In this document: positions 36,101 to 48,535 of the stretch, piece by piece
Layout: each line of letters starts with the position of its first letter
Numbering within the stretch: position 1 is the first letter of the stretch
Assembly: GCF_000004075.3 (NCBI RefSeq)
Contig: NC_026655.2
Location: forward strand, 310,001-374,000
DNA length: 64,000 bases
Direction of reading: 5' to 3'
Source: Cucumis sativus
Taxonomy: Eukaryota; Streptophyta; Magnoliopsida; Cucurbitales; Cucurbitaceae
Notes under the pieces: model-generated
The model's input: the letters and a program-made list of their open reading frames with translations, nothing else
Databases searched by the model: none
What the model was told of the DNA's origin: nothing
Translations under genes and position numbers: made by a program

Positions 36101-38927
36101 GACCATTTTAGGAATAATAATTAAGGATATACCAATATTTTTAAAAAATTGCAAATATAGCAAAGCTATCACTGATAGACTTGTATCGCTGATAGACTTC
36201 GTATGGTCTATCAGTGATAGACCAATATTTGCAACATGGTCTATCGGTGATAGACTTATATCATTGATAGAATTTGACAAATTTTGTTATATTTGCAAAT
36301 TTTTTAAAATGTTGCTATATACTTAATTATTTTGAATCTAATTGCTAAATTTGCAACTATCCCATAGTTTTTTGGTAGTGTATTTTTCCTGTTAACATGC
36401 TCTTAAATATTTCCCTCAATAAAACCATCCATGTTAATTCTAAAAAATTGACCTCATACATACCATCTCACAAGACATTAGTTAACCGCCGACTAATTAC
36501 TTTCCTTTTTTTTTTTCTTGTTATTTTTTTTTCTTTTTGAGTTTAACAAGATGTGGGAGTGAGATTGAAATTGTTGACCTCTAGGTTGATGGGTATATGC
36601 CTTAATCAGTCAACAATTTTCAATGGCCAATCCCTTTAGTAGGTGCAAATATCAATCAACAGTGTCTTCAATTAAGTCAAGCCCAAATAAAAACATTAAA
36701 ATTCAAAAGCTACCATATACAGATGTGGCACCATGCCAAACTACACACAATGACAGAAAGAGGACAGAAAAACCAGGGAACACATTCCAAGAAAAAATGG
36801 TCAAAGGAAGCAACATGTAATAAACAAAAGAATTTCAAAACTAATGAACCAAAAGAAACGGCTAAGTTTAGAGGAACAGAACCTTTCCGAGAAAGTCACC
36901 GTCTAAGCATCCAAAGTACACAGGAGGATCATCTGATGTAGCCACCTTCCCATCACTTTGTAGCTCCAAAACCAGCTGGTCATTCAAATAGAAAAAAAAA
37001 TTGCATTATAAACTGCATGAGACAAGAGAGCAGATCCATCTCATGGATCATTGATCACAAAATTGACTAGAAAGTACGACAGCAGCAACATTGTTTATAA
37101 AGGAAGAGAGAAATAAAAAATACAGTTGCAAACAGTCATATAGTTTTTTTATTTTAAAAAAAAGAGGTACAAGGAAACGTCGATAGAAAGTACCTGCTGT
37201 TGGCTTGGAACTTGTCCATTACTATCCGTGTCAATAACATATTGACTGCAATTCTCATCCTTCCAGACCAATGCAAGTGGTGTATTTCCTGGCTGGTAGT
37301 GGGAATGCCTAGGACAAAGACAGCTTAGTATGGGATCAACGAAGTTATACCTTATAAACACAGAAAGAAATTCCTGAAATAAAAGGAAGAACTTAATATG
37401 AAGTACAGAGCATATCGATTATCAAGAATAAATATCAAGACATTATAACCTGAAAATTGTTAAATATTTAACTCTACAGATATGGAGTGTTCCACATGTT
37501 TCGAAATATTCCAAAAAGAGATCACAGATGTTTGCTAAATGAAATATTATACACGATACAAATTTAAATTAAATCCTCAGTTAGAAGGAGAAGAAAGAGA
37601 ACTCGCAAAGTGTTAAATCCTTTCTTGATGATAGATCTTACTTATTGTAAAATAATAGACCATCCTTGACAAAAGGTGCTGCTCCTGCATAAGCTGCATG
37701 GAGACCATTTTGATCGCATGAGTATACAGGTACCAAGCTGAATTTATACTTGTGATAGTATGAAGGCAGTTCACAAGCTCCACTTTCAGCGAGCTTGGAA
37801 TTGAGCCAGAAGAACCGGAACTCGGCTGCGCAATCATAAAGAGAATATCCTCGCCAACAAATCATATCAATGACGTAGTACGTTTGATCTGTCTACAGGA
37901 GATTCGTACCTTTATTCATCTGTAAAAAACGTGGACTACGAAATGGCATAAGAGTTATGAGAAACTTACTTCATGAAAGATACAATCTAGAATAGAATAT
38001 GTTTGACCGGAACCAGAGGCTTTCTTTGTCTTTGCTCCGTTAGGTAGAGAAGAAGGAAAACGATGCAGAATCGATCCATTTCGTAGCCTACTGATCGTTG
38101 TTCCATTGGAGGAAACTACAAAGCACCGTTTACCGGAAGGCCTTGCAAACACGTACCTATATAACATCCAAAGAATAGTAGAAACATCACTCTCGGCTTC
38201 GATCATTCGACAGAGAGATTAAGATTTTCTTTCTCCTGTACTTATTCGTTTTCTGAACACTTGTTGACGTCAGAAATGCAAGCAGAAAGCATTATGTATG
38301 ACGAGGAAAATCATATACTCAAGCAAACAAACGAAAATGAGCAATCCAAATTTAGCTTGAGACGTTAAATTGACCTAACACCGAATGTAAGTGAGAACGA
38401 AACAACCGGAGATATTTGAATTTGAATGCAAACACGCAACTAGGAGAAAGAAACAAATCGTAGAAATTAAGTTGAAGAAAACATAAACGTAAATAGCTAG
38501 TAACGAAGAGACGAAAAAAGAAATATAACCATTCATCGCTAAGTCGATCGGGAACGTCTATCATCCACTCAGGAAGCAGCAGTTGCTTCGAAAACCACTT
38601 ACGAGCCTCTGAACTTTTGAGCTTCGATGCCTGGCGAACATCGAGTTCCTTCAGAGCAGGTTCGTTAAACTCACGTTCCGATAAAATCTCCAGAGAACAT
38701 TCCGTTCCGGATTCGAGTTCGTTTAGTTCAATTTCCAGCACCGGCTCGGAGGTACTAGGCTCGTCGAATGAGGATGAAAGGGAGAGAAGCGTGGAGGCTA
38801 AGGAACGTGCTTGTTGCTGAGCATCGCGGCGATTCTGCTGTTGCCTTTGCAAAGAAAGTTCCCGCCGCTTCTGCTGATCAGAGATCGCCGGGCGTTTGTG
38901 TGGACGGCGAATGTCATGCGGTGCCAT
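33148..38927 (-). CDS. Snurportin-1, m3G-cap binding snRNP import adaptor
   Basis: Seven exons on the minus strand encode 432 residues: 38530-38927, 37970-38156, 37642-37892, 37194-37308, 36883-36975, 33464-33607, 33148-33258. The protein binds the trimethylguanosine cap of spliceosomal snRNPs and importin-beta to bring them into the nucleus. The N-terminus (APHDIRRPHKRPAISDQQKRR ...) is the basic importin-beta-binding segment. The cap-binding domain follows from W133: YSILDCI, DQTYYVIDMICWRG, SLYDC and NTPLALVWKD all match human snurportin. W133 and W294 line up with the two tryptophans that stack on the cap. The C-terminal 100 residues are plant-style and ungrouped. The frame is open upstream to 39035, but the ATG at 38927 gives the family start. 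Intron 5 is 3.3 kb and has captured several repeats. Confidence 0.93.
34114..34129 (+). repeat. 16-G homopolymer in snurportin intron 5
   Basis: A run of 16 G at 34114-34129 follows a T-rich stretch. On the transcribed (minus) strand this is a C run after which A-rich sequence follows. Length may be affected by sequencing error. Confidence 0.7.
35145..35350 (+). repeat. tRNA-like (SINE-like) element in snurportin intron 5
   Basis: AACTCAATTGGCATATGAG near 35160-35178 resembles a pol III box A, and GTGGTTCAAATTCCCCTGC at about 35317-35335 resembles a box B. The two are split by the LINE insertion described separately; removing 116 bases (35207-35322) would restore normal spacing. The outer limits are approximate. 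Confidence 0.5.
35207..35303 (-). mobile_element. 5'-truncated LINE 3' end with 19-bp target-site duplication
   Basis: A 97-bp insert is flanked by perfect copies of GATCATAAGGTTTGTGGTT at 35188-35206 and 35304-35322. The insert starts with a T run (the poly-A tail read from the other strand), followed by sequence whose complement contains TTTCATTTCAATAATATTG and then CTTGTTTCC before the tail. This is the layout of a short, 5'-truncated L1-type insertion on the minus strand. Confidence 0.75.
36074..36363. mobile_element. Palindrome-rich MITE-like element in snurportin intron 5
   Basis: The best copy of the family. The core holds at least six versions of CTATCAGTGATAG or its complement between 36168 and 36271. 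The right end, read inverted from 36363 (GGGATAGTTGCAAATTTAGC), matches the left end of the copy at 25241. The left side (TAATTAAGGATATACC then TTTTTAAAAAATTGCAAATA) is an imperfect inverted copy of the right side. No open frame of any length. Confidence 0.7.
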
Positions 38928-39038
38928 ATTCGCGCAATTCGTGGTGGTTCGGAATGAAAGCCAGTCTTCTATTCCCCTGCGGTGATACCGTATATTACCC
39001 GCCCAGGAGGAAATTCCAATTTTGGGTTTATTCATTAT

Positions 39039-39058
39039 TGGGCTCTCAACATTGGGCT
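39039..39058 (+). promoter_or_regulatory. Paired site II elements upstream of snurportin
   Basis: TGGGCT occurs twice, 14 bases apart. The TGGGCY site II motif is bound by TCP factors and is common in promoters of plant housekeeping and RNA-biogenesis genes. No TATA box is evident here. Confidence 0.5.
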
Positions 39059-39129
39059 TTTAGGTAATTCCCGATGACGCCAACCTATTAATTGCAAGAG
39101 CAATCACAATTTTAACTCTTTATATTGTA

Positions 39130-39375
39130 AATTGGGTAATAAGAATCGGTAACAATTTTAAAAGTAACAATTAAGCATATAGCAAATGTAAATATAACGA
39201 AGTCAGTATATTTGATATATTTTTATGTTTATTAACAATAAACCAATATTTACGGTTTAGTCTATCACTAATAGTCTATCACTAATAAAACTTTATTAGA
39301 TTTTGATATAAAAAAACACTGTTGTACACTTAAAATATTAAATTTAATGGTTATATTTACTTATAAATTTTCATC
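39130..39375. repeat. Diverged copy of the palindrome-rich repeat family
   Basis: It contains CAATTAAGCATATAGCAAAT, a TAAACCAATATTTACGGTTT segment and two CTATCACTAATA units, in the same order as the element at 36074. The ends are eroded. Confidence 0.5.
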
Positions 39376-40025
39376 CGACTTAATTGTATTTATAATATTG
39401 TTAACATTTTATTATATACTTAGTTATTTTATATTTAATTATAACATTTTTAACATTTTATTATATACTTTCATTATTTTAATTTAAGATCATGTTGGTG
39501 TATACTGGTTTTTTATTCAAAATGTTAAAATATGAGTTCTTGGAGATAGAAATTTTCTTTTGGATGCAAGTTTGGAGAATTTTAAAATGAAAGGAAATAT
39601 GTTATAAAATGTACAAATTATGAAGATAAATTACTACTTATTATTAAATCATCAAATCAACCCAAAGCTTAGCTTAAAGTATTTTAACTCGTAAGAAAAC
39701 AACCGTAAATTTAATTATATATCACATCCGAAAGCATTAGTGTTATTTTTCCATTCCTCTTATTATGTCATGCCATGCCACCGAACAAAAGCCAACGAAA
39801 AATTTATAGAAAAAGTGGCAAATACAAAGAGAACTATTTACAGGTTATCTATCCATTGTCTATATTACACTCCCGCACGTTCAATCCATCCAACAAACCA
39901 TCAAAGACGAAGGATTAGTGAACACACTCGAACACAACACTGAATTAAGAGACCCAAAATGTTAATCCTAAGTAATTTGAAACCAATATCAGGACTTGTT
40001 GTTGCTCCTGGCAAGTATTTCGTTT

Positions 40026-42411
40026 TCAAACCCGACTGTTTTGAGGCAATGGCAGAACACCGTCAAAGAAATCGCCAAAGTAACCACGCGGTTCGTGGAC
40101 TAACCTCGAGATGATGTCTCTGAGAGTGATAACTCCTTCTAGATTGCCATCATCGTCGACAACATACACACGATGGATCTTCTTCGAGTCAAGCATCAAA
40201 ATCAGATCCTTTATTGTGTTGTCCTTCTTGCACGTAATCATGTTGCTTAGCATTGGAGAGGACTCTTCGTGCTTCTCTAAGTAGTCTCTAACAGCAGTTA
40301 GGAAGTTTCTCGCCGTTATCGATCTGTCAGAAGTAAGACGAGAGCCCAAGTAACTAAGTTATTACTGTTTCGTTTATTCTTAACCGAAAATGGAAAACTT
40401 CACCTACAAATCAACAGAGGCTAATGAGTATCAAAATATTGATCACAAACCTGTAATCGTGGTAGATTTCTGGTGCAGTGAGCAAGAAATGAATATCTCT
40501 TAAACTAATGTTGCCTACTGCTCTACCACCCTTTTCAATAACAGGTATACCTCCAACCCTCTTCTTCCTCATAAGTTTGAATGCTTGTAAAACGGGTTCG
40601 TCCTCGTACACCTGCGACAAAGCAACACGACATTGAAGAAAGACAAATGATAAATAGTAGATAATAGGATTGCAAGTAATCACATCTTTAAATTGCTAAT
40701 GTGATGAAGAATGGATATCTGGAAAATGGACCTTGACAATAGAAGCTGGTGACATCATTGGAAGACCGAGCTCGGATACCGTCTTTGTTCCCCATCTTTC
40801 AAACCATTGAAGCCCTGCACATTCTGCTAACATGTGAATCACAGCTGATTGTGTGATGATGTTCTCAATCTTTCCCTCCCCCAAGTCCACAACTGGTATG
40901 CTCTTCATTTTGTACTTTGATAAAAGTAAGAGCATAGTCAAGAAGGAATTCGATGTCTGCAAAGCTAAAAATGGGGCCCAACGAAAAGATCCCGAGATGT
41001 CTCTCACCTATACATTTAGAAGATTTGATGAATATGAAGCAAAGCCACATTCACCAGCTAGAAGCGGAGAAGAGATTGTTTTTTATCTTGCAAAGGAGAT
41101 CAAACCTGTGTGCTCTTGTACAATTCAGAGGAAGTTAAGGATTCGAAAAAGCTTCCGGGGGTGGCTGCAGCAGATTCCGGGCCTAGTACCTGCTGTTCTA
41201 AAGGAGATATCGCCCCATTTGTTGCTGCAGCCAGAGCATTCCCACCGCTACGACTCCTCGGAGATGGAGGTTCCGACTGCAAGACAAATCACCAGTCTGA
41301 GATCTCACTGAAATGACAAGAAAACTTATGCCCCTTCTGATAACCATTTATTTTGGGTTTATGGCTTTTGAAAACTAAACTCATAAACACTACTCTACCT
41401 ATAAGTTTCTTTATTTTGCTACCATTTCAACTAATAAATTCAAAGAACAGAAATGAAAACTATTCAAAAGCATTTTGTTCATAGAATTTAACTATGGATT
41501 GAATTGAAGTGTTTCTTTAAAAAACAGAAAACTAAACTGCCGTCGAACATGATTTTAACAATACACTTACAACAGTTTGAATTAAACACATATTTTGATT
41601 TAAGTTCTTTTCTTTCTAAGAGGTGGAATAGAATAACCCGGTTGAAGCGTAATGATCAAAAACAAAGAATCTCTTTTCACTATATCCTCAAAACGGATTG
41701 ACTTAATCCCAATGCTTCGGAGAATTGACATGATGCAACAACATGTTAACATGAAGAATCGAACATATAACATTCACATTTATTAAAAAAAAAAAAACTA
41801 ACTTTCAATCATAAAATTGAATCCATGACTAAAAATAGGAAGCTTCATTGGCAAAATTCAAACCTGATGAAGAATCCAAACAGCAATTCCAGCAAACTCA
41901 ACAATACCAATGTATCTATCAATCCAACTAGCATGATCAGGTGCATCAACATCCACCACAGGCGCACTGAGAATCTTATGCTCAGCCAAAATTTGAACCG
42001 CCTCAGCTAAACTACTGTCCGATCTTATCTCAATCCCTAAATAAACACAAACTCACTTCAAAACCATCCAAATCAATGATAGATTCTTCAAACAAAGGAA
42101 ATAAAAACACCCCCCTTAGTCTAGATCATACCATACAAATTCTTAAACCACCGACCGACTGACCCAAAAGTTTAAACCAATGTGTAATCATTTCACAAAA
42201 AATTCTAGCTGAGAATCAGAAACCTTACATAATCAAGAAAAGTACCTTGATGAAGAGGGGCAGGAGGAAAGGCAGAAACAGGGATGCTTTCAAAGCAAGC
42301 ATTAAGTTTTTCAGTAGGACTGAGCTGCGGTTCTTGAATGTCCCATAAATCTTCTACTTGCATCCCCACCTTCGCCTCTGGGCTTCTCGGACTCTCTTCT
42401 CCCATTACCAT
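40026..42411 (-). CDS. KING1: SnRK1 regulatory subunit gamma (KING1 type), four CBS domains
   Basis: Six minus-strand exons encode 414 residues: 42246-42411, 41864-42036, 41106-41276, 40732-41007, 40451-40611, 40026-40323. All introns are GT-AG and phases agree. The four CBS motifs lie at about residues 57-112, 188-236, 263-306 and 347-395 (examples: KILSAPVVDVDAP, MKSIPVVDLGEGKIENIITQS, GGIPVIEKGGRAVGNISLRD, IHRVYVVDDDGNLEGVITLRD). The C-terminus HEPRGYFGDFFDGVLPLPQN is a strong family signature. In Arabidopsis KING1 (424 residues) is an adenine-nucleotide-type gamma protein that interacts with the SNF1-related kinase of energy signalling; it is distinct from the CBM-containing SNF4/betagamma. 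The first in-frame ATG is at 42411 and a second at 42405; either may be used. The SAP-domain gene is divergent, 1.95 kb away. Confidence 0.95.
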
Positions 42412-44360
42412 AATTTTTCTTTTCCCTTTCTCTCTCAAATGATCCTACAAATTTCTTCCCTTTCTCGCTTTTTTCAGAACAGTTTTTTAGGATATTTTGT
42501 TGGTTGAATCATTTAATCATGGAACTGGGAAGGCATAAATAAGTACTAATTCAGTGAGGAATGCTATTGTACAATAGCAGAGTTTTAGTTTCATGTCGTT
42601 TGGTTCAATCTTAGGCGTTCAAAATGCGGACTTTGGCAAAGTGGAGGGTTGTGATGGTGGAGGTGTAATGGTCAACATAGATCGGCGTTCTTTTTACACG
42701 TACAGCACTCTAATGCTTATCCAAGATTTGTCGAATTGCAAATAAAGAAACCACTTTTTCTTCTTTCTTCTTATCCTAAGTTTACACTGCTGACCAGTGG
42801 CGGGCCATGCTAACGTGCGCCGGACCCGCATCTTGCTTACTGCTTTTGTCTTTACTTTCTTTTGTTGTTGATGTGGCGCCATCTCATGGGCTCTTCGCGT
42901 GCTGCCGTGGCGGCCACGAACTGAATCTGCTTCGTCTCTTATGCTTTTTGTGTATATTCAATTTGATAGAGTGGGCCGTTAGGTGCATGCGTGCAGGCTC
43001 AGTCCATTGCTAGAATTCACAAGCACTTCTGGCGTATTTCAGTTGGGAATTCTCCTAATAATATGCATTGTGGCTTTTAGTTTTTCTTAATTCAATCCTT
43101 AGGAGGTAGATGGGATGTTGGAAGAAGATCCAGCCATTAGTATATGAGATATTAATCAATTTCTCTTGTGTACTAAGGTATGATTAGATTGACTAAAGTA
43201 ATGTATGGAGTTGTTTTAATATATGAGTTTGAATGTAGTTCAATTGGTTAAGATATGTATGGCCAGTTAATATATTAGATTTTTATAAGTGTTTGTGGCA
43301 AATGATTGGTAATTATAGTCGTAGACGTTGCTGTTGTATTATAATAGTTAGTGTTTAAGATATAAATTGTTTTAGTTTGAGTTATAAAAATATATATTTG
43401 AGGTGTAAACTATTTTACCTTGAATTATGATTGCATGTGTGTTGAGATGTAAATTATTTTAAGTTGATAAGAAAATCGTGAACACGGTAGTAAATAATAA
43501 TAATAAAATAGTGAAGGTAGAATAGTAAAAATGGTAACAAAATAAGATTTTGAAATAGTATTAACTGTAGCTAGTTGGTAACTTAGTATAATCGGTGTCC
43601 AAACACCCTTTTTAGAGTTTCATGACTACTCTCATTCTAAAAGAAAACATTGTTTTTTTTTTTCTCGAAATGTTTAGAGGTCTAATTTCGTTCTCATGCG
43701 TTGTTATTGAAAATAGTATTAAAACACCGGAAGAGTTTGATGATGTATTATTAATGTTATAGTTTGGTTTTAGACCGAGCACGTAATACTCTCTCTCCTT
43801 CTGTAGTACAATAGTTGATGATGAATATCAAATATCTTACTTCAGTAAATCAACAATAGTTTAGCTCAACTGGTACAAGACTACACGTCAAAAAATATTT
43901 ACACGTCAACTAACAAAACTCACTTTTGGGGACTGTCTCTCCATCTTTCTTTTGTTTTTTTATAATACATAAAGTGAGATGTCGAATCAGTTGACATGAA
44001 ACTACATTTACGTTAGTCTTCATCTCATTTATTTATGATTAGTCCTACCGTTTGATATTCTAATACCACCATAAATTACACAAATATATAAATTTCAATT
44101 ATTATAACAATTACATTGAACCCAATAGTTTTATAGAGTCAGCAATGATTGGAATTGGGGCATTAAAATTCCAAAACGAAGAGCGTAAAACTTGAGATAA
44201 AATTTTGAGGTGCGTTCGTCACGCACACAAAGAGGCCGCAAAGATTTTACCACGCTTGGAATGTTTCCACTCCCGTGAATTTAGCGAAGTGGGTTTTTTC
44301 TCTATCATTCGGATTTGACTGATCATCTTTCTCTCTTGTTCTTTGCGAGGGTTTCTCGCC
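42412..44360. other. Divergent intergenic region between KING1 and the SAP gene
   Basis: A GC-richer patch at 42790-43013 holds a 68-codon ATG frame with a hydrophobic start that I do not accept as a gene without other support. Box-A-like pieces (TAGTTCAATTGGTTAAG at 43236 and TAGCTCAACTGGTACAAG at 43862) suggest degenerate tRNA-derived repeats. The rest is AT-rich. No further gene is seen. Confidence 0.55.
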
Positions 44361-47236
44361 ATGGCGCCTTCCTCTTCTTCTTCTGGTCATGGCGCTTCCA
44401 AGTTCCTTGGCGACCTTCCTTCCCGTGGCTTCTTCTCTTCCACCGTTCCCTCCTCAAATCCGGTAATGTTTCTTCTACTCTTCTTTGAAATATTGCTATT
44501 TTCTATGATTTTGTGTATTTTCTCACATTTGTATACATTTACTTTAGTAAAATTCCATTTAGTGATCAATTATGTACAGTTTAATCAATCACTTTGATCC
44601 GAAGACATGGGAATTTTACGTCTTTGTGTTTTGTAACACAATGCATTTGAGTCTCAGCATTTAAGACTTAAGAGGGGTTGAATCTCTCTTCGTTTTAGAA
44701 TTATTCAAAAGAATGCTTTAAGGGATTCTGCTGCGTTCCTCCCTACTGTCATTTTTTAGGCTTAAATAATATTAGCAATCAAAGACCAACCAGTTGTTTA
44801 CAGGTATAAAAGCTTGGTAATTTGAGTTTTCCTATGGCTAGGTTTTGTGATAATGCATTTGGGTGGTCTGAGTGTTTGAGTTATTGAGTTCGTTATCACT
44901 CTAGTTTGAAGTATAAGAACTTGGTAATTCGAGTTTTCATATGGCTAGGTTTTGCAATGATGCATTTGGGTGATCCGAGTGTTTGAGCTGTTGAGTTCGT
45001 TATCACTTTAGTCTGAATCATTGAACTTATCATCTTTGCTGAGAAATCAATGAAGTTTCTTTCTTTTTCTAGTTCTTTTTCTTTGGCATTCTAGTCATTT
45101 GTGTGTATTTATCGAGATTATTATCTATATTGAAACAATATGTTTTTCAATATGTTCTTCAATATGAACATGCAGGGAAGTATGCGGGTGTACATCTGCC
45201 TTCATGACACTGCACCGCCAGGTGATCTTTTTGTTTCTCTACATAATTATTTTACTAAACATAAAGCAACAGTTTAAGTTCATAAGACAGTGGACATGCC
45301 ATGAAGCAGCACTGTAAGTATGTAAGACTGAACCATTGTTCACTAGATATTTGGTTTACAGAAGAAATGAGAAAGGATAATCATAGTGCTCGTGCAGGGC
45401 TCTATAAATGTTTGAAACCAAAAGTTCATTTTGTATAATTAAGGTTGCTGATTGGTTATTTTATAGATTTTGTGAACTGTACACTGTGAGATCAAACGAT
45501 ATTTGTGGGATGTGTAATGTGTTATGGTCACATTATCAGGAATGAGATCTGAGATTCATATTGAATCATGATTCTACTGAATAGTTCTTGCTACTCTTTG
45601 GAAGAGCCAAATGCACCAACCACCTTGCCATTATATGTTTATTTTCCCCTCTTCTTCTTATTTTAAGTTACCTATTATGAACACATAAAAGATTGATAAA
45701 TGTTTATCCCCATCTTCCATCCAGAGGATCAAGAAATCAAGACAAACCAGCAGAATATACTAATTAGATCTTTGATGCTTAAAAATTCCAGCTCGAAGGA
45801 TGGAAAAGGAGTAGCTACAGGGGAGTCATCTCGAAAGAGGTACCATCATGACGGATGATCTTTTTAGATTGCTAGTTGGTCAATTTTTGTTTAAATTGTC
45901 AGATTTCGCTGCATCTTCTTGCATATGTAGCACTGGATGCAAACAATGGATTGTTGTTTTGTTTCTTATAACATGATGCTTGTAGGCATATTCCTTTTTT
46001 TTTCTTTGTTGGAATACATAATTTTGGTTTTGACTTCTATGTAATATTAAGTCTCAGTTATGGTACCCTGATATTTCCAGGGCTGGGGAAAAAATTTCAG
46101 ATAGCAGAGCAAAGAAGGCCGCACAAGTATGTTCATCCAAAGGTAAGTTCTGCTCGATCATGTATTCTGAGGATAAATTGGTTGACTGACCCTTACTCCT
46201 TGCATATGTTCTTCACTAGAGTTGAAATTCAATGTCTGTGCAGCGGGTTATTAATGCAGTCTTGGGGCATTTATTTTCCCCCATTATTTTTCTTAGTCGT
46301 CATATTTATATATTTGGTTAGAAACCTAACTAAGAATATGAGGTCGTTAGAGAAAACAATCCTCCAGAAACAGGAGTTTCACACTAACAACAAAAACAAC
46401 TCCAGTCCAAAAGAACGAGAACAATGTCATAAGATTACAGTACGGTCTAATGATTGACGCCCTAACAGAAATATTAAACTTCCTTCTTAGATTTCTCAAC
46501 ATCCCTGCATCTATTTTCTTAGGCATTATATAGATCAGGTGCTTTCCTGGGATCTTAAATTAATTGTGGATAAAAAAAATGTTGCCCAGTATGTTGTCTA
46601 AACAAGAATGAAAGAACAAAAATTGGGGATTACCTAGAATACCAGCAGCCTACAATGTTATAGATTGTGGTTGTAAACAACCTTTTACATGGTATAGATA
46701 ATGGTTGTGTTCTGCATATTAACAAGAAAAATCTTACCCCTTAAAGAACCCAGTGCATCATACTTTCTTTAGCGGTTAACGTCTAGAAATACGCCCAACA
46801 GTTAAATTAGTTATCGTATATTTGCAAATTAAAACACAGGCCATTCAGGGGAGGATGTTTTTTAACTCTTTATTTTCTAATCGATTTATGTTTTCATGTC
46901 CAAATCTGATTATTATATGGTTGCTATCATTCATCCAGGAGCATCAAACAATGAAACACCAACTAAGGATCTACAGAATTTGACTGTAGAGAGGCTGCGT
47001 GCCCTTCTCAAGGCTAAAGGCCTCTCGCTCAGAGGAAAGAAGGCAAGTATATTCTATTGTGTAACCAATCTTGTTGAATAAGTAAATGGATGCAAGTAAT
47101 TTTTAAATGGTTAAAATCACTTTTGTTCTATATTCAATATCACTTCCAACCATGCTCCAAACTGGTGTTTGAGGATTTTTTGACCAATCTGGTGCAGGAT
47201 GAATTAATTGCCCGTTTGAGAAGCGCGGATGGGTAG
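44361..47236 (+). CDS. Small SAP-domain protein
   Basis: Six exons encode 155 residues: 44361-44462, 45176-45221, 45725-45839, 46081-46142, 46939-47042, 47198-47236. The C-terminus is a SAP motif (about residues 115-152: LTVERLRALLKAKGLSLRGK then KDELIARLRS), a helix-turn-helix fold that binds AT-rich DNA or RNA. The N-terminal half is Ser-rich with a basic, Lys/Arg-rich middle (SSRKRAGEKISDSRAKK) that could be a nuclear signal. Introns 1-4 are GT-AG; intron 5 starts with GCAAGT, and only this GC donor keeps the SAP frame open into the last exon. Length and structure match a small Arabidopsis protein that I recall as At5g63460. Function is not known. Intron 1 carries a 107-bp tandem duplication. 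Confidence 0.88.
44804..45020 (+). repeat. 107-bp tandem duplication in SAP gene intron 1
   Basis: GTATAA-A-CTTGGTAATT at 44804 recurs at 44911, and both copies go on with TATGGCTAGGTTTTG, ATGCATTTGGGTG, GAGTGTTTGAG and TTGAGTTCGTTATCACT. Confidence 0.85.
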
Positions 47237-48535
47237 ACGATGACTGCTAAAGGAGTGAAACATCTGTCAGCTGCAAATCTTCATCGGCATAATTAGGCAA
47301 ATGAAACCGAGGAAGTTGTGGATTACTGTTTTCTCAACATTTAAATGTGTAGTTAGGAGTAGTTTGGGTGTACTTAGAATTTGCACCAATGGTGGTTTTT
47401 GGAAAACCAAGGCGCTGATCCATTAATATCTGTATTCATTTTGATGATGGGAACAAAGCGTTCATAGTTATAAATTACAGAGATGAATTAAGGTGTGTTT
47501 TTCTCACTTTCTTTGTTTAAATCTTCTCTATTTGAAATTCTCCTATGGTTTCGAGACATTTTTTTAACTGGATACTTAGTTTAAGTGACGTCTTAAGGCT
47601 TATTTTCTAAAACATTCCAGCGTTATTATTCGATCTTCTTGATATTTAGCTAAACTGAACTAAGATAGCTGCTTAATCTTTTATAAAAAACAAATTATTT
47701 TGCAATATTATTTCTACATCCTTTATACTCTTGAGTTTTGAATGAGTGGTGGTGTTTAGGTTTCAATCTGTGCCCAATCACATAGTTTTTCTTGGCTTCG
47801 AGTTTTAACGTTTTGGACTTAGATTACATACAATCTGTCTTTGTCCTTACCGAAGAATGTAGGTGTCGGCTGAAAATTATCAAGAACAATTATATCATGA
47901 TGCTTGTGAGAGATGAAAGTTTTTATTATGGCAATTCCCATTGTTTTTTGTAATTTGGGTTTCTTTTCTTGTGAGAATTATAATTACGAATATTCTTATT
48001 GCTTTTGTGAGAGAGAGTTCCATTCTACACTTTTAAAATGTGAAAGGAAATACGTTTTTTTGTTATACCCCCGTTTTAATTTAACGAATAAAGTATACAA
48101 CAAAATTAATAGTAACAAAAAGTACAACATAATTACGTGGACCGAACCAATATTAGTCGGTCAAGAGCCTTATGATATGATCAAATCTGTCAACATGGAC
48201 TTTTTTCACCCAAAGAAGACCCAAGTCGACAAGATATATATTATCAAAGAAATTAAACCGTTTAGTGGGCAGGTCGACAAGTGAGAGAGAGTAAAAAAAA
48301 TTGAACTCCAACATATACCTCCAGTGGCTTCCAACGAACGACGAGTCGTTTTCAACCAAACAGCAATAGCATGATTGGAAACAATAATCGTGGACTTAAT
48401 TGAGCACCGCCATCAGAAAGTCTTCGTCGACATGTCGTCCAAAGTCCCCCACTGCTCACTATCACCATCACCATCCAAAACAAAAGAAAAAAAACCATAT
48501 AATATATGAAGATAAAATAAAAGGGCTAATTGGGA

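Larger units (their letters stand above)
38928..40025. other. Snurportin promoter and gap to the KING1 3' end
   Basis: Two TGGGCT motifs (39039-39044 and 39053-39058) lie about 110-130 bases upstream of the snurportin start. Next comes a diverged copy of the palindromic repeat family (about 39130-39375) with CTATCACTAATA units. The remainder, up to the KING1 stop, is AT-rich 3' flank with no gene seen. Confidence 0.55.

Noticed and set aside
47913-48284. 123-codon ATG frame
   Set aside because: The DNA looks like a retrotransposon LTR piece (alternating TTCTTGTGAGAATT and TTTTGTGAGAGAGAG). No protein family, and composition is unlike the real exons nearby.
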